Notes under the pieces: generated by a model
Told to the model about the DNA's origin: nothing
Databases searched by the model: none
Seen by the model: the letters and a program-made list of their open reading frames with translations, nothing else
In this document: piece after piece, positions 43,519-54,664 of the stretch
Position numbering within the stretch: the stretch's first letter is position 1
Layout of the letters: each line of letters starts with the position of its first letter
Position numbers and translations under genes: made by a program
Assembly (NCBI GenBank): GCA_963921195.1
Contig: OY992537.1
Span: 200,408,581 to 200,472,580, forward strand
Length of the DNA: 64,000 bases
Direction: 5' to 3'
Source: Pegoplata infirma
Taxonomy: Eukaryota; Arthropoda; Insecta; Diptera; Anthomyiidae

Positions 43519-44301
43519 CCCAGCAGAAATTTTACTGAACTGGCAGCAGCTTTTGGAAAGGAAACTCGAGTTAAGGAGCGCATCCAAACCTGCTGAATTC
43601 ATGCATGATTCTCTAAGGCGATGTTACACTTTAGAGCGCTAGTTGGATACACCGAAAAAGCGCTCTTAAGATGCTCTGAAATCACGTGTCTTTAGAGCGC
43701 TGATTAAAGCGCTAAAAGATGCAGTGAATTCATGTATCTTTTTAGATCTGATTTAAGCAGAATAAAGATGAATGAAAAAATTTGACTATTTTTCTAAAAA
43801 TAAATGGATTTATTTTAAATTAAAATAAAATGTTCTTAATAGCAATTATAAAATTTTCAAATCTAAATGGAAATTTTTTAAATACAAATGGAATTTTCTG
43901 AAAAGCATTTAAAAAATTTTGGAAATAAAAATTTAAATTTCTTGAATACAATTGAAAATTTATAATTTATAAGAAATAAGCATTTGCTGTTGTATTGTTG
44001 GCCTTTTTATCATCATTCAAAATATTTTAAAAATGTTATGATTGAAGCACTCTTTGCAGCGCCGATTAATGCGCAATAATGAAAAAAAACTCATGCTTTT
44101 TCACGCAAAAAGTGTTAAAAATATTAAAAAGAAAAGCAAGTGTTAAATTTGATCAAAAAATAATTTTATATTATATCTTAACAAAAAATTAAAAATGTTC
44201 CCCCTAACTTTTACTGCACCCTCAAGAGCGCTCTTTAGATGCGCTTCTGCATGCTATAAAAATATGCTGTGTCGCCAAAATCTCGATTTATTTTTGCTGG
44301 G
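43519..44301. mobile_element. 783-bp CCCAGCA-type MITE (copy A)
   Basis: Left end CCCAGCAGAAATTTTACTGA; right end, opposite strand, CCCAGCAAAAATAAATCGAG. The TIR is only about 11 bp, but the subterminal regions share AGAGCGCT and GCGCATC words in both orientations. Related to 36090-36676 and to the window's last 55 bases. Confidence 0.65.
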
Positions 44302-44518
44302 TTGTTTAACAAAAAAAATATTTTTTTTTTTTGTAAATTTTCTATTTTTTTTTAAAAGTCCCGGACAATTTTTTTTTTTTTTTTATTGAAAAATATTTAA
44401 AAAAAAAAAAGTTGAAAAAATTTTGAATTTTTCTTGTAAATTTACACATTTTTTGTGGCTTTAAAATTATCACTACCAAAAATTGGTAAAATTTAAAAAA
44501 TTTTTTTGGTAAATCAAA

Positions 44519-45075
44519 ATTTTTATACCCTCCAACCACAGTATGGGGGTACACTCACTTTGTCATTCCGTGTGTAAAGCATCAAAATATCGGTCTAGGA
44601 CCCCATAAAGTATATATATTATTGATCAGTGATCCATTCTAAGACATTCTAGCGATGTCCGTCTGTCCGTCCGTCCGTCCGTCCGTCCGTCTGTCCGTCT
44701 GTGGAAGACACGATACATTCCAAAGTAAAAGAGCTAGAATCTTGAAACTTGCCACGAATATGTCGTATGGTATTGGGCTGGTTAAGTTCGTACATGGGTA
44801 AAATCGGACTAGGGGGAAAAAAGTTCCCCTCTTAAGAACTAAACAAACCCTTAAAAAAGGAATTTTTTATAGGTTTTTTGTACTTTTGCTTAGCAAACGA
44901 AACATTTTTATGTCAAAAGAAGTTCAAAGTCTTGCAGTTGGATCAAGAAAATTTGTCTCCCACCGACATAACCCCCCCCCCCAAAAAAAAAAGACGCCCC
45001 TGTTTTTTTTTTTTTTAACGTATTGGAGGGTATAAAAGATTTGGCACAGCCGAATTTAACACTCTTACTTGTTTT
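44519..45075 (+). mobile_element. mini-me-like element, complete short form
   Basis: From TTTTTATACCCTCCAACCAC through (GTCC/GTCT)n at 44655-44700, a C-run then A-run (44970-44990), to GGAGGGTATAAAAGATTTGG...CACTCTTACTTG. Confidence 0.85.
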
Positions 45076-45962
45076 TTTTTAATTTACAATTTTTTTTTTT
45101 TAATTTACTTTTATTTTTAGTAAATTTACCATTTTGGTTTGTAAATTTACCATTTTTTTAAACATATTTACCATTTTTTCTTGTAAGTTTACCATTTTTT
45201 TTTATTTTTGCGGTTTTAAAACAATATTTTTACCAATAAAATTGGTTATTTTACCAATTTTTGGCGCATTCAAAATTACGAGGAAATCCGAGAATTTTAC
45301 CTACCTCCAATTTTACGAGAATAGCCTCTTAAAATCACGAGGTTTTTTGGTACAAGGTTTTTTTTTGAGTGTAGGAAAAAATCAAAAGTCCCGGAAAGTT
45401 ATGTTGAAAAAAAAAATATTTTTTTCTATATTCTTTAAAAAAAATACAGAAAAAAGTATTTTTTTTTTTGGTATAAAATGTAAACAATAATTTTGTAATT
45501 TTTAAATTCTTGTTTCTGTAAAGACAGTCGAGCTCAGGCTCTTGTAATTTTACAAGATTTTTACCAATAAAATTGCAAATTTACTACTTTTTCGACGTGA
45601 TAAAATTTGCAAGGATTTCTCGTAACTTTACTAAATACTTTCCTAGATACTTTACTACCACCTATTTTACGAGAATTCCTAGTAAAAATTAAGAGCTTTT
45701 TTGTTCTTTTACAAGCTTTTTACCAATAAAATTGTAAATTTACAACTTTTGTGGCGCTATAAAAACTTACCATGAATTCTCGTGAATTTACTAGAACTTT
45801 TTGTAAAATTATTTTGGATATTTGTAAAATTACAAAACAAAATTGTAACATTAAAAAAAAAGATTGTAAAATTACAAAAAAATTAAATCTGAACCAAAAT
45901 TTTGTCTGTTAAAAAACAAGAAAAACTGTCAAATATTGGTAAAATGGGATTACAAGACTTTT

Positions 45963-46896
45963 TCTAGTAATTTGACAAAGTCTTTTTTTGTGTCTTTTCC
46001 ACTGTATATTTGATTTTCCTGCATAAAAACTATAATAAGATTGAAAATGTATTGTAAGTATTAAATTAAGAATTTATTTTAAGCAGTCTTTGTAAAGTTT
46101 ATTTTTTACATAATAAACATTCTATTTCAATAAAATTTCTTTTGATATAATTCCAATTTCCTGAGAAATTTTATTGCAATTTGTTGCAAAGGTTTCTTTT
46201 CACAAAATTAAATCACTTGAAAACACGTGTGTGTTTTTTTAGAGAGGACCGAAAAATATATATTTTTTAACAATCTTTATAAAAGAATACAATATCAATC
46301 AGAGTTGATTTTTTCATAATAATTGCTCAATTAAATCAATTTCATTGAATCTTTATTAATTTCTATTATTGCCCAGCTATTAGAAATATCAATACCTAGC
46401 CCACCCTAATATTCTGTAATTGATGTTTTATTTCACATTTACAAAATGTACAAATCATACAAAACCCAACCGACCTCAAACAATCAAATGGCTAAAGTAT
46501 TTCTTTCAACTGCAAAAAAGGTATGCATTGAAATGCAATGAAATTTGCTGTAAACCTATCACGTGCTTCAGTTTGAATAAGTTCATTGAGACTTAATTTT
46601 AGGCCACAATGCAATTTTAAACAATTTTTAACATCAGTTTTCTATTGAAACTCAATTTTTCCCCTAAATGCAATTTTAGAAAATTTTAACGTCAATTGCA
46701 ATAAAAGTTAAAAAAAAAAAAATAGAAATGTGAAAGAAATAATAAAACAACTCAAAACTAAAAATGTATAAACAAGGGGTATCAAATAAAACTAAAAAAA
46801 ATAAATATATGTATGTATAAAACTAGAAAATTGACATAAACAAATGTATTCCATAGTAAGTACATTATTTTATTAAGGTGATACTTGTTTAAATAA
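45963..46896. other. AT-rich intergenic DNA, no gene seen
   Basis: No supported ORF; no repeat structure noticed beyond shared AT words. Confidence 0.4.
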
Positions 46897-47705
46897 CACT
46901 GTGCAACACGATTTTGTATCTTGAATGGGACCAAAAAAATATTAAAGTATACCGAAGAGTTTTCAAAACTTTGCTCGAGTTCTTTTTTATTGCCCAATGA
47001 AGTTTTCAAACTTTTTTCAAAGACGTTTTGAATAAGGCAAAAAAAAAAGTATTAAATCTAACTCTGAAGCAAATTTTGTTCAAAGATGTCCTCTTAGAAC
47101 ATATTAACCCTCTATCTTTCATGTTTATGGGTCCTTTTTTCAAATATCCTTGCAGAACACCACTAAAACATGTGTTTAAAGGGTTAAAATATTATACAAA
47201 AATGTTCTGACAAGGGAAGTATCTCAACCCTTATGAACCGATTTGCTTGAAACTTAAAATATATATAAAAGAGACGATTTTAAGGTTGGGGTGTCTTGGC
47301 TTTTCGGCCATATCAGTGTTTCAAAATTTCGTTGTCCCCTTATGAAAATTTCGATAACTCCCGAACTAACAGGAATATCCTCTAGAGCAAAAATACGTGT
47401 CGACTTAAATTTAATAAAGATTATTTCGTATTCATATGGACATCGTAGGTCTATGTATTCATATAAATACCCCCAAAATTTACACATTTTCATAAAAAAG
47501 TATTTAACGAAGCCAAACTTGTACAAGGTTATGCCACCGTTGGATAGGCAGTAAAAAATTCTTTCTTCTCATATGTAAACAGCATATAGTTTCTTAGAAA
47601 GAAATGGCTTAAAAATCCAAAAAACTATTTTTTCGCCATTTTTTTACCTTTGTTTTGAACTCCTAAATCCCCAATATGGCCGATAAGCCGAAACACCCAA
47701 CCTTA

Positions 47706-48520
47706 CACTCAAAATATTTTGTAGGCAAAAACAAATGAAAAACACACTTAAAACCAGTGAATAAACAATTGAAAACCATCCCAGTAATTATTCATTTGTT
47801 TAAACAAACATCAACATTTATTTTTTACTGTTGACAAAATTTTCTAAAATAAATAACATTAAACATTAAAAAATTACGTTTTTTTCACTCTTTTTTACCA
47901 ACAAATTCAAAAAAAAATAACCAACGAAAACAATAAAAATTAATGATAGTTCTGTTATTTTTACCAACAAATTTCAAAAAAATAACCTACGAAAACAATA
48001 AAAATTAATGATTTCGTAGGTAATTTTTTACAATTTTTTATTGAAATATTTTTTTTAAAATTTTTAATAAAATTTTTGGGGAATCGATCCCGCAATCAAC
48101 TACATTCTGACCAGACACTCTACCCATCGTGCCAAAGTCACTTGATACAAACATGTTTTTATATTTCTATAAATATTTTTTTGAATTTTTTTTTCTACAA
48201 AAAAATAACTGACTTGTGTAGTAAAAACTAATGATATTTCATTAAAAAATACCAACAATTTAAAAAAAAAATACTTACACAAATCATTAAAAATCAAAAG
48301 AATAATCAGTAGTTTTTACTTACAGAACAAAAATAAATGACTTTAAAAATTAAATATTAATGAAAGTCTTTATTTTTTAGTGCGTTATTTTTGAAACAAA
48401 GGACTGAAGTAGTCATTAATAAAAACTGAACATCAAACAAATGTTTTTTCTTTTAAAAACGACTAAACGGAAAACTTTTTAAATAAACTACAAACAGTTA
48501 ATGACATAATTTTTTGAGTG
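47706..48520 (-). mobile_element. 815-bp MITE carrying a tRNA-like segment (copy B)
   Basis: Ends CACTCAAAATATTTTGTAGG and TTTTTTGAGTG; TA on both sides. The uninterrupted left arm of the surrounding hairpin shows a single TA at the equivalent site, so the TSD is confirmed. In inverse orientation it matches 6069-6880 over its length, including the tRNA-like part. Confidence 0.8.
48078..48141 (-). ncRNA. tRNA-like segment inside MITE, copy B
   Basis: On the minus strand TTTGGCACGATGGGTAGAGT contains an A box, and GGATCGATTCC a B box. A 4-bp D stem (GCAC/GTGT) and a T arm can be drawn; the anticodon stem cannot. It differs from copy A at several bases, yet both boxes are kept. Not a functional tRNA gene. 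Confidence 0.5.
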
Positions 48521-48954
48521 TAGAATTGTCACTTTTATCTATATTTTACGTTTCATTCAAATCGGTTCATAAGGGCTGAGATACTTCCCTTGTGAGTCAA
48601 ATTTCACTAGGGGTTGTCAAAGGCTAAAAAGAGTACAAAATGCTTTAAAAAGTAACATTTTAAATTATTAAATTGTTTTTCACCTAAGTCGTGTGAAAAA
48701 AGGACCAAAATGTCCCCTAAAAATAGGAGAAAGAGGGTTAAGATTTTCAAGGAAAAATACCATCATAAATTTCATAAAGAAATCTTTTAACGATATTTAC
48801 CTTTGAAAAAAATTTGAAAACCTCAATGGGCCATAAAAAAACTCGAGCTAAGTTTTCAAAACCCTTCGGGGCTTTTGGTCTTTTGTTAGTATAATTTTAT
48901 CAAATAGTAGTAATGGTTGATTATTCTAGCCCAAGGTCATGTTTCTTTTAATAA

Positions 48955-49800
48955 CACTGTGCACGAATTTGACACTTGTTTTTAACAAGCTGGGCACCCT
49001 TCTGGTAAAGTTAATTCGAGTACGCTGAATTCAATGGTGCTAGCCGTTTTTCGAAGTTAGCGCTCGTATTCCCGATAATCACGATTTAAAATTTTGATGC
49101 TCAAGTACAATAAAAACGATATTTTCAAACTTTTGCAATAATTTTTAAATTTTATTTAAAAATTCAAGTCAGTTAAACTAGCATAACAAACCATAATATC
49201 GTGAATATTTTTAGCGAAAAACATTTTTTGGTCGCGAAAAATCGTTATTTTCTTGAAGTAATTGGTTCAATAAAAATATTTTTAGTTTGATTTGAAATTA
49301 CGACATCCATCTGGTAAAGCTAGTTCATGTACGCTAAATCCCATTGCAATATCAGTTTTTTTCAAAGGTAGCTTATGTATTAGCGATATTCGCGATTAAT
49401 TTTTTGATTTTATTTTTAAGTAAAATAAACTATTTTTTTATATTATGAAGACAAATTCTGAATTTTTATCATATAAACTCTATTGAATACACAAAAAAAA
49501 AAAAATTATTTGTAAAAAAATTTTATCATGAATTTTTTTCGCGAAATTTTTTTTACAATATTTTTTTTATTTTGCTTTCAATTTATGAAAATTTCAATTT
49601 CTAAATTTATATTTAAAAATTATCCAAAAAGCTAAAAAAATTTAATTTTTTTAGTACCTAGGCTTTACAGTTTTAAATCGCGAATATCGCGAAAACGAGC
49701 GCTAACTTCGAAAAACGACTAGCACCATTAAATTCAGTGTACCTGAATTAGCTTTACCAGCAGGGTGCCCAGCTTGTTAATTTTTGTGACTTGCACAGTG
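48955..49800. mobile_element. 846-bp MITE with CACTGTG TIR, TAA target
   Basis: It starts CACTGTGCACGAATTTGACA and ends TTGCACAGTG, with TAA on both sides. TIRs extend about 140 bp with few mismatches: AACAAGCTGGGCACCC, GGTAAAG, AATGGTGCTAG and CGTTTTTCGAAGTTAGCGCT occur at both ends in inverted orientation. Same terminal heptamer and target as 10093-10634, but unrelated interior. Confidence 0.8.
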
Positions 49801-49854
49801 TAATTAATGCGATGATTTTGTAAAATTAACAATTTTCAAGAAACTATTTATAAA

Positions 49855-50095
49855 GTGGTTTGTTTTAAATTGATTGGTTTGGTAATTTTGCAAGACTTAC
49901 TCGACACGTGTTTCAGAATTTGTCAAATTCCATTGTCAAGAGTATTTAGCAAATTGACAATCGTTAGTGGCAATTGTTAGTGGCAAATTGTCAATTTGGT
50001 AAATACTCTTGACAATGGAATTTGACAAATTCTGAAACACGTGTCGAGTAGGTCTTGCAAAATGACGTAACCAATCAATTTAAAACAAACAACTT
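49855..50095. repeat. large hairpin, ~105-bp arms
   Basis: TTTAAATTGATTGG...CACGTGTTTCAGAATTTGTC...AAATTGACAAT is followed by its near-perfect reverse complement after a loop of about 20 bp with GTTAGTGGCAATTGTTAGTGGC. Related to the arms of the foldback at 50409-53325 through GAATTTGTCAAATTCCATTG. Confidence 0.8.
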
Positions 50096-50408
50096 TTCTT
50101 CTTCAGGCAAAAAACACAAACATCAAATGAAATGGTAAAGTTTGTATAAAATAAAATAAATGAAAGATCAAGAAATTGTTGTTGGTCTCTACTTGAGCAT
50201 TAGAAGCACAGGTTCGAATCTCATGTCAGGCTAGCCTGTTAATAAAAAACATACAAATAATTTTTCTACCAATAAAAAATAATAAATTTAATATAATTGA
50301 CTGAAGACGTAGAAGTGCTTCGATAAAACTAGAATAATAAATAATTCAAATTCTGATTAATTTTTATTAAAAAATAAAAATTGTTTTATTCGACATTTAA
50401 AATATTAT
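50096..50408. other. intergenic DNA with an isolated B-box-like word
   Basis: GGTTCGAATCTC at about 50211 resembles a pol III B box, but I could not fit an A box with confidence. No gene. Confidence 0.35.
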
Positions 50409-51039
50409 ATTTTGAGGATGTTTATTCTGGCTCGAGGTCATTATTTTCTTTACTAATTAAAACCATGATATTCTCATAGCATAATTTTCAAGAAAATTAT
50501 TTTTTTGTTTTAAATTTATTTATGATGGTCATTTTTGCAAGACTTAATCGACACGTGTTCGGAATTTGTCAAATTCCATTGTCAAGATTATTTAGCAAAA
50601 AATAGAAACGATTTACTACAAAGTAGCAAACGAGTCTAATGACACATCGTTTGTGCACAAACTAAAATATTAATACATATTCGCCTCTATTCACAATGAG
50701 AATTAGAAAGACGAAGAAATTGTACCATACTAATAAGGCAACGATCGTCAATAACCAACAAAAATATTTAAAACAATTTTACATATGATAGTCCATTGGA
50801 CTACAAAAATGACCAACATAAATAAATTTAAAACAAAAAAATAATTTTCTTGAAAATTATGCTATGAGAATATCATGGTTTTCATTAGTAAAGAAAATAA
50901 TGACCTCGAGCCAGAATAAACATCCTCAAAATATAATAAATATTTCTTATTAATTTACAAATTAAATCAGAATTATACATAAACTTTTTTTCTCGGGGTG
51001 TCTTTGTTATCAATGAGCATTTTGTACGTTTTTAACAAT

Positions 51040-51182
51040 GATGTACTATACTAGTAAGGCAACGATTGTCAATAACCAACAAAAATATTTAAAACATTTT
51101 GACATATGATAGTTTATTGGACTACAACAATATGTTATTTGTTGGTTATTGACAATCGTTGCCTTACTAGTATAGTACAATT
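51040..51182. repeat. hairpin in the centre of the foldback
   Basis: TACTATACTAGTAAGGCAAC...GACAATAACCAACAAA-type sequence returns as TTTGTTGGTTATTGACAATC...GTTGCCTTACTAGTATAGTA. Arms of about 45 bp, loop of about 55 bp. Confidence 0.7.
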
Positions 51183-51322
51183 CCTTCGTCTTTCTAATTC
51201 CCATTGTAGATGGAGTCGAATATGTATTAATATTTTACTTTGTTCGCAAACGATTTGTCATTTGACCCGTTTGCTACTTTGTAGTAAATCGTTTCTATTT
51301 TTGCTAAATAATCTTTAAAGTG

Positions 51323-53140
51323 AGGGGGCCCTGTAGGCTAGTTGGTAGCGTGCTAGCCTATGAAACAGGGGGTCGTGGGTTCGATTCCCACCAAAACCCT
51401 TGGTCAATTTCGCTACAACGAGACGACGGCAGTGTTACCGTTGTGCGACTTTAGTTGCAATTTGCAACCTTTTTGACGCTTTGAGACTTTTTGTGCGACT
51501 TTTTTAAACTTGTCTAATTTTGAGACTTTTTTCAACTTTGTGCGACTTTTTCCCCCTTTTTTGTTATGTGAAACATTTGTTTTCTTTTAAAAGACATATA
51601 GTGCAAAATTACACATATTATAAATATTTTTTTGAAACTTTTGGGGGGTCTCGCTCGCGGCTTTTTTACGTAAATATGAGAATTTTAGATTTTTTAATTG
51701 TTAAAATGAATTAAAATGGTAAAATAAAAAAAATTCATCAAAAACAGAATTGCGCTAAAATTACATAGCTCCACAAAAAATAAAAAAGTTGTGACCCAGA
51801 AACTAGACCTACTATTTCTTATGTATTTCGAAATTCTGAATTCGATTCCCTCATGAGAATTGAATTCTATCATTGGGTTTTCCTGTAATTTACAAGGAAA
51901 GTCAGCAAAGTGAACCTACCCGATTTCCCGAAATAAAACCGAATTTATGCTCTTTGGTTCAAATGCATGTAACTTCTTCAATTTTTGACGGATATTTTTA
52001 AAAAACACCTTATTTAATTAGAAATAAATCAGACTTGAACTTAACATACAGAAATAACATTTAAAAATTTTTTTACTCGGACAAATTTACAAATGATGTA
52101 GTTTCACTTTTCGGACTTTCCATGTAAATTACAGGAAAACAAAACGATAGAATTAAAATCTGATGGCGGAATCGAATTCAGGAGGTCAAAATACATAAGA
52201 ATTAGTCTGGGTCTGGTTTTTCGGTCAGAACCTTTTTATATTTTTCTGGGGTTCTGATATCTATCGACCATTGTCCATTTCATAAGATATATCCCATTCC
52301 TTTAGAAACATTTTCTTGTGTCAACAGAGCGTATGACGAATATTTATGCAATTAATATTACTCATTCTCAACTTTAAAAAAAGAAATACAAGCAAATAAC
52401 AAAATTGTTATGAAATTTATAGTTCAAATGCGATTTTCTCGAAAAAAAAGATGAGCGTGTTTCTGTTTTTTTTTTGTGTGGATGGACAAACATCTAAACT
52501 TTTGAAAAAATAAATAAAAAATAAAAAAAATAGTGGCCGGATTTTTGATAAATTAACTTTTTTAAAAAAAATTTTTAATCGATAGCCCATACAAAACTAT
52601 ATAAGAACGTAAATTTTTGACATTGTGGTGCATTCCGTTTTAATGTGATAAATATTTAATCAAGGCAACTCGCCACAAATTTTACCATTTTTCCAATATT
52701 TGACCACGCCTCCTCAGCCCAGTTTTCGAAAATTTGAAAACCCAAAAACGCAATTTTCTTAGTTACATATAGGGCTATCCAAACAACCTATTTAGAAATT
52801 TACGGGACACATGTTTTTCTGTAGCGGGACATTTGGTGTGGAATGCCTCATATATAAGATTGACGTCAATAAACATAAATAATTCAATTGCATATTTTAT
52901 ACCCTTTCATAAACTCTTAAAACAAATGTGCGACTTTTATTTGGAAAAACGACTTTTTTGTGCGACTTTTTTTGTAAAGAACGACTTTTTCTGCGACTTT
53001 TTGAAAATTCTCAACGGTAACACTGGACGACGGTCATTGTTACCAGTTCTCGGTTAGGTTAAAATTATTTAAAATGAGTTGTAAATAAAAATTGGAAAAA
53101 TAAATAAAAACTGATCATTGGATCATCATTATTATTATAT
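51323..53140 (+). mobile_element. tRNA-derived SINE (copy B), split by a hAT element
   Basis: Head: A box TAGGCTAGTTGG (51334-51345) and B box GGTTCGATTCC (51378-51388), 32 bp apart. Body continues after the insertion: ACGGTCATTGTTACCAG, TTCTCGGTTAGG, then an AATAAA-rich tail. It is flanked by a 14-bp TSD TAATCTTTAAAGTG (51309-51322, 53141-53154), the LINE-type hallmark. Without the insert the SINE is about 215 bp. Same body as 38520-38706. Confidence 0.85.
51430..53025. mobile_element. 1.6-kb non-autonomous hAT element
   Basis: Perfect 14-bp TIRs CAGTGTTACCGTTG / CAACGGTAACACTG, and a perfect 8-bp TSD GACGACGG (51422-51429, 53026-53033). SINE copy A, which has no insertion, shows GACGACGG once. 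Subterminal GTGCGACTTTTT words are repeated at both ends in the same orientation. No transposase ORF is present; the longest frames have no recognisable domain. Confidence 0.9.
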
Positions 53141-54270
53141 TAATCTTTAAAGTGGAATCTGACAAATTCCGAAACACTTTTCGATTAAGTCTTGCAAAAA
53201 TGACCAACATCAAAAAATTTAAAACAGAAAAATAATTTTCTTGAAAATTATGCTATGAGAATATCATGGTTTTAATTAGTAAAGAAAATAATGACCTCGA
53301 GGCAGAATAAACATCCTCAAAATACATTATTTTTTTTAGACAAACGGACGAACATCGCTACACTCAAAATAATAACTCTGTTAAATTACAGAAAAACTCT
53401 GCTAATTTAACAGAGTACACCATACTTTTCCAGCTAACAACATTTCTTGGTAATTTTACTAAAAAACTCTGTAAAATGATTTTGACAGAAGAAACTGTTA
53501 ATTTACAGAGTTTATAGTAAAATATTGGTTAAATATGAAAGCTTTTTTACAGAGAAAACTCTGTAATCTTAATATATAAAAACGTTTGTGCCGGGTACGT
53601 GTTACAAAAACTCAAGAACCGCTGGACCGATTGACACCAAACTTGGGCAATATATAAGTTTAGTCGGGAGCCAGGTTTCTCTTAAGTTTAATAACGATAG
53701 GTGGCTCTGTTGTCGTAATATTTTAATTTTTTTTATTTATGGTACGATTTGGCTCAAATTCACAAAAAATATTTATTAAATAAAAATAAGTATCCTGATA
53801 AAATTTGGACCCGGTAGATGGCGCTGCGGAGAAATTATTTACAAAATTTTTTTGTTTTTGTATTTAAGGTACAATTTTGCTAAGCTTACAAAATATATTT
53901 CTAAAGCAGAAATACATTTGCTGATAAAAATTTTGAACCGGAAGATGGCGCTGGGGCTCAAGTTATTACAAACTTCTTAATTTTAGTGTAATTTCGATAA
54001 TTTTATATGGTATGTATTTTCTTCGTCATATTATTGTGAATGTATAAATGAACCCGATATGTGGCGTCAAGGTGATGCTATTTAGATGTTAATTTTTTTG
54101 GAGACATTTAACTCAAACTCAAAATGTATTTTTCCTCATGACAATTTCTTTTATGGGCATTCAAAAATTGTCAATATATTAAAAATTTTCTTAAAACAAT
54201 TTGTAAAAGGATTTAAGTTTCAATAAAAAATAATAATTCAAAATTCCGGAAAATCCTATTTGTTTTAAAA

Positions 54271-54580
54271 TAATGCCGACCCGATCTAGAAGAGGAAACA
54301 TTGGCATGTACACTCGACGCGCCCGAACCGAAAGAGAAATCTCAACATTTTGAGACGTCGAAAGAACGATCTCAACATCTTGAGACATCGAGAACAATCA
54401 TACAATATGGATACCTTAAATGAGTTTGTTCAATCCAATGAACCGAAAATGATTCCAGAACAAAAATTAGTTTTTGATACCGTGATGCTTGCAGATGCTG
54501 CCCAAGAAGGAGATTTCTTTTTCTTGGATGCTCCAAGAGGGACGGGGAAAGCTTTTTTAATTTCTTTTTTATTTAAATAA
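54271..54580 (+). pseudogene. Helitron Rep/helicase protein remnants
   Basis: Two pieces in different frames. At 54271 a frame begins MPTRSRRGNIGMYTRRARTE, the usual basic N-terminus of animal Helitron replicases, and stops after 26 codons. At 54350-54580 another frame contains NDLNILRHREQS and then QKLVFDTVMLADAAQEGDFF with a Walker-A-like FFLDAPRGTGKAFLI, recognisable as the start of the Pif1-type DNA helicase domain; the usual GGTGKT is altered to RGTGKA, losing the key Thr. The whole Rep nuclease core (over a thousand residues) is missing between them, and the helicase ends after about 57 residues. Clearly inactive. Confidence 0.8.
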
Positions 54581-54664
54581 ATGATATTTAAAATATAACA
54601 GAAAGAGTTTCACTTCATCTATATTATGTTGCACTGCTACTTATAGTACTTAAGATTAATTTAT

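Larger units (their letters stand above)
43262..45962. mobile_element. TIR element with nested insertions
   Basis: The left phrase CTTGTAATCCCGTTCTACCA...AACAATTTTCCTTGTTTTTT is mirrored at the right end by AAAAAACAAGAAAAACTG...GGTAAAATGGGATTACAAG (45910-45958), giving TIRs of roughly 80-100 bp. Inside are a CCCAGCA MITE (43519-44301), a mini-me copy (44519-45075) and repeats of AATTTTACAAGATTTTTACC. Exact ends and TSD not resolved. Confidence 0.5.
46897..48954 (+). mobile_element. CACTGTG-ended element relic containing a foldback and a MITE
   Basis: It starts CACTGTGCAACACGATTTTG after TAA. Sub-terminal phrases (CTTGAATGGGA, CTCGAGTTCTTTTTTATTGCCC) match, inverted, 5060-5216. Within it, 47207-47315 and 47673-47703 plus 48523-48600 form a hairpin (GGGAAGTATCTCA, ACCCTTATGAACCGATTTG, GGTTGGGTGTTTCGGC-type words), into whose right arm the MITE at 47706-48520 is inserted. 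The right end is not clearly defined. Confidence 0.5.
50409..53325. mobile_element. long-TIR foldback element interrupted by a SINE
   Basis: The left arm (about 50409-50790) reads GAGGATGTTTATTCTGGCTC, GAGGTCATTATTTTCTTTAC, CGACACGTGTTCGGAATTTG, TAGAAACGATTTACTACAAA. The right arm repeats these in reverse order and complement at 51180-51322 and 53155-53325, the two parts being separated by the SINE at 51323-53140. A further inverted copy of the outer arm lies at about 50810-50945, and 51040-51180 is a hairpin. The arms are about 400 bp, typical of foldback-type transposons. Non-coding; TSD not found. Confidence 0.75.

Noticed and set aside
48955..49800. Transib/RAG-like transposon because of the CACTGTG heptamer
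   Set aside because: The target duplication is TAA (3 bp) at two separate copies, not the 5 bp of Transib.
51326..51395. Functional tRNA gene
   Set aside because: A and B boxes are good but the arms do not pair; SINE body, tail and 14-bp TSD identify it as a SINE.
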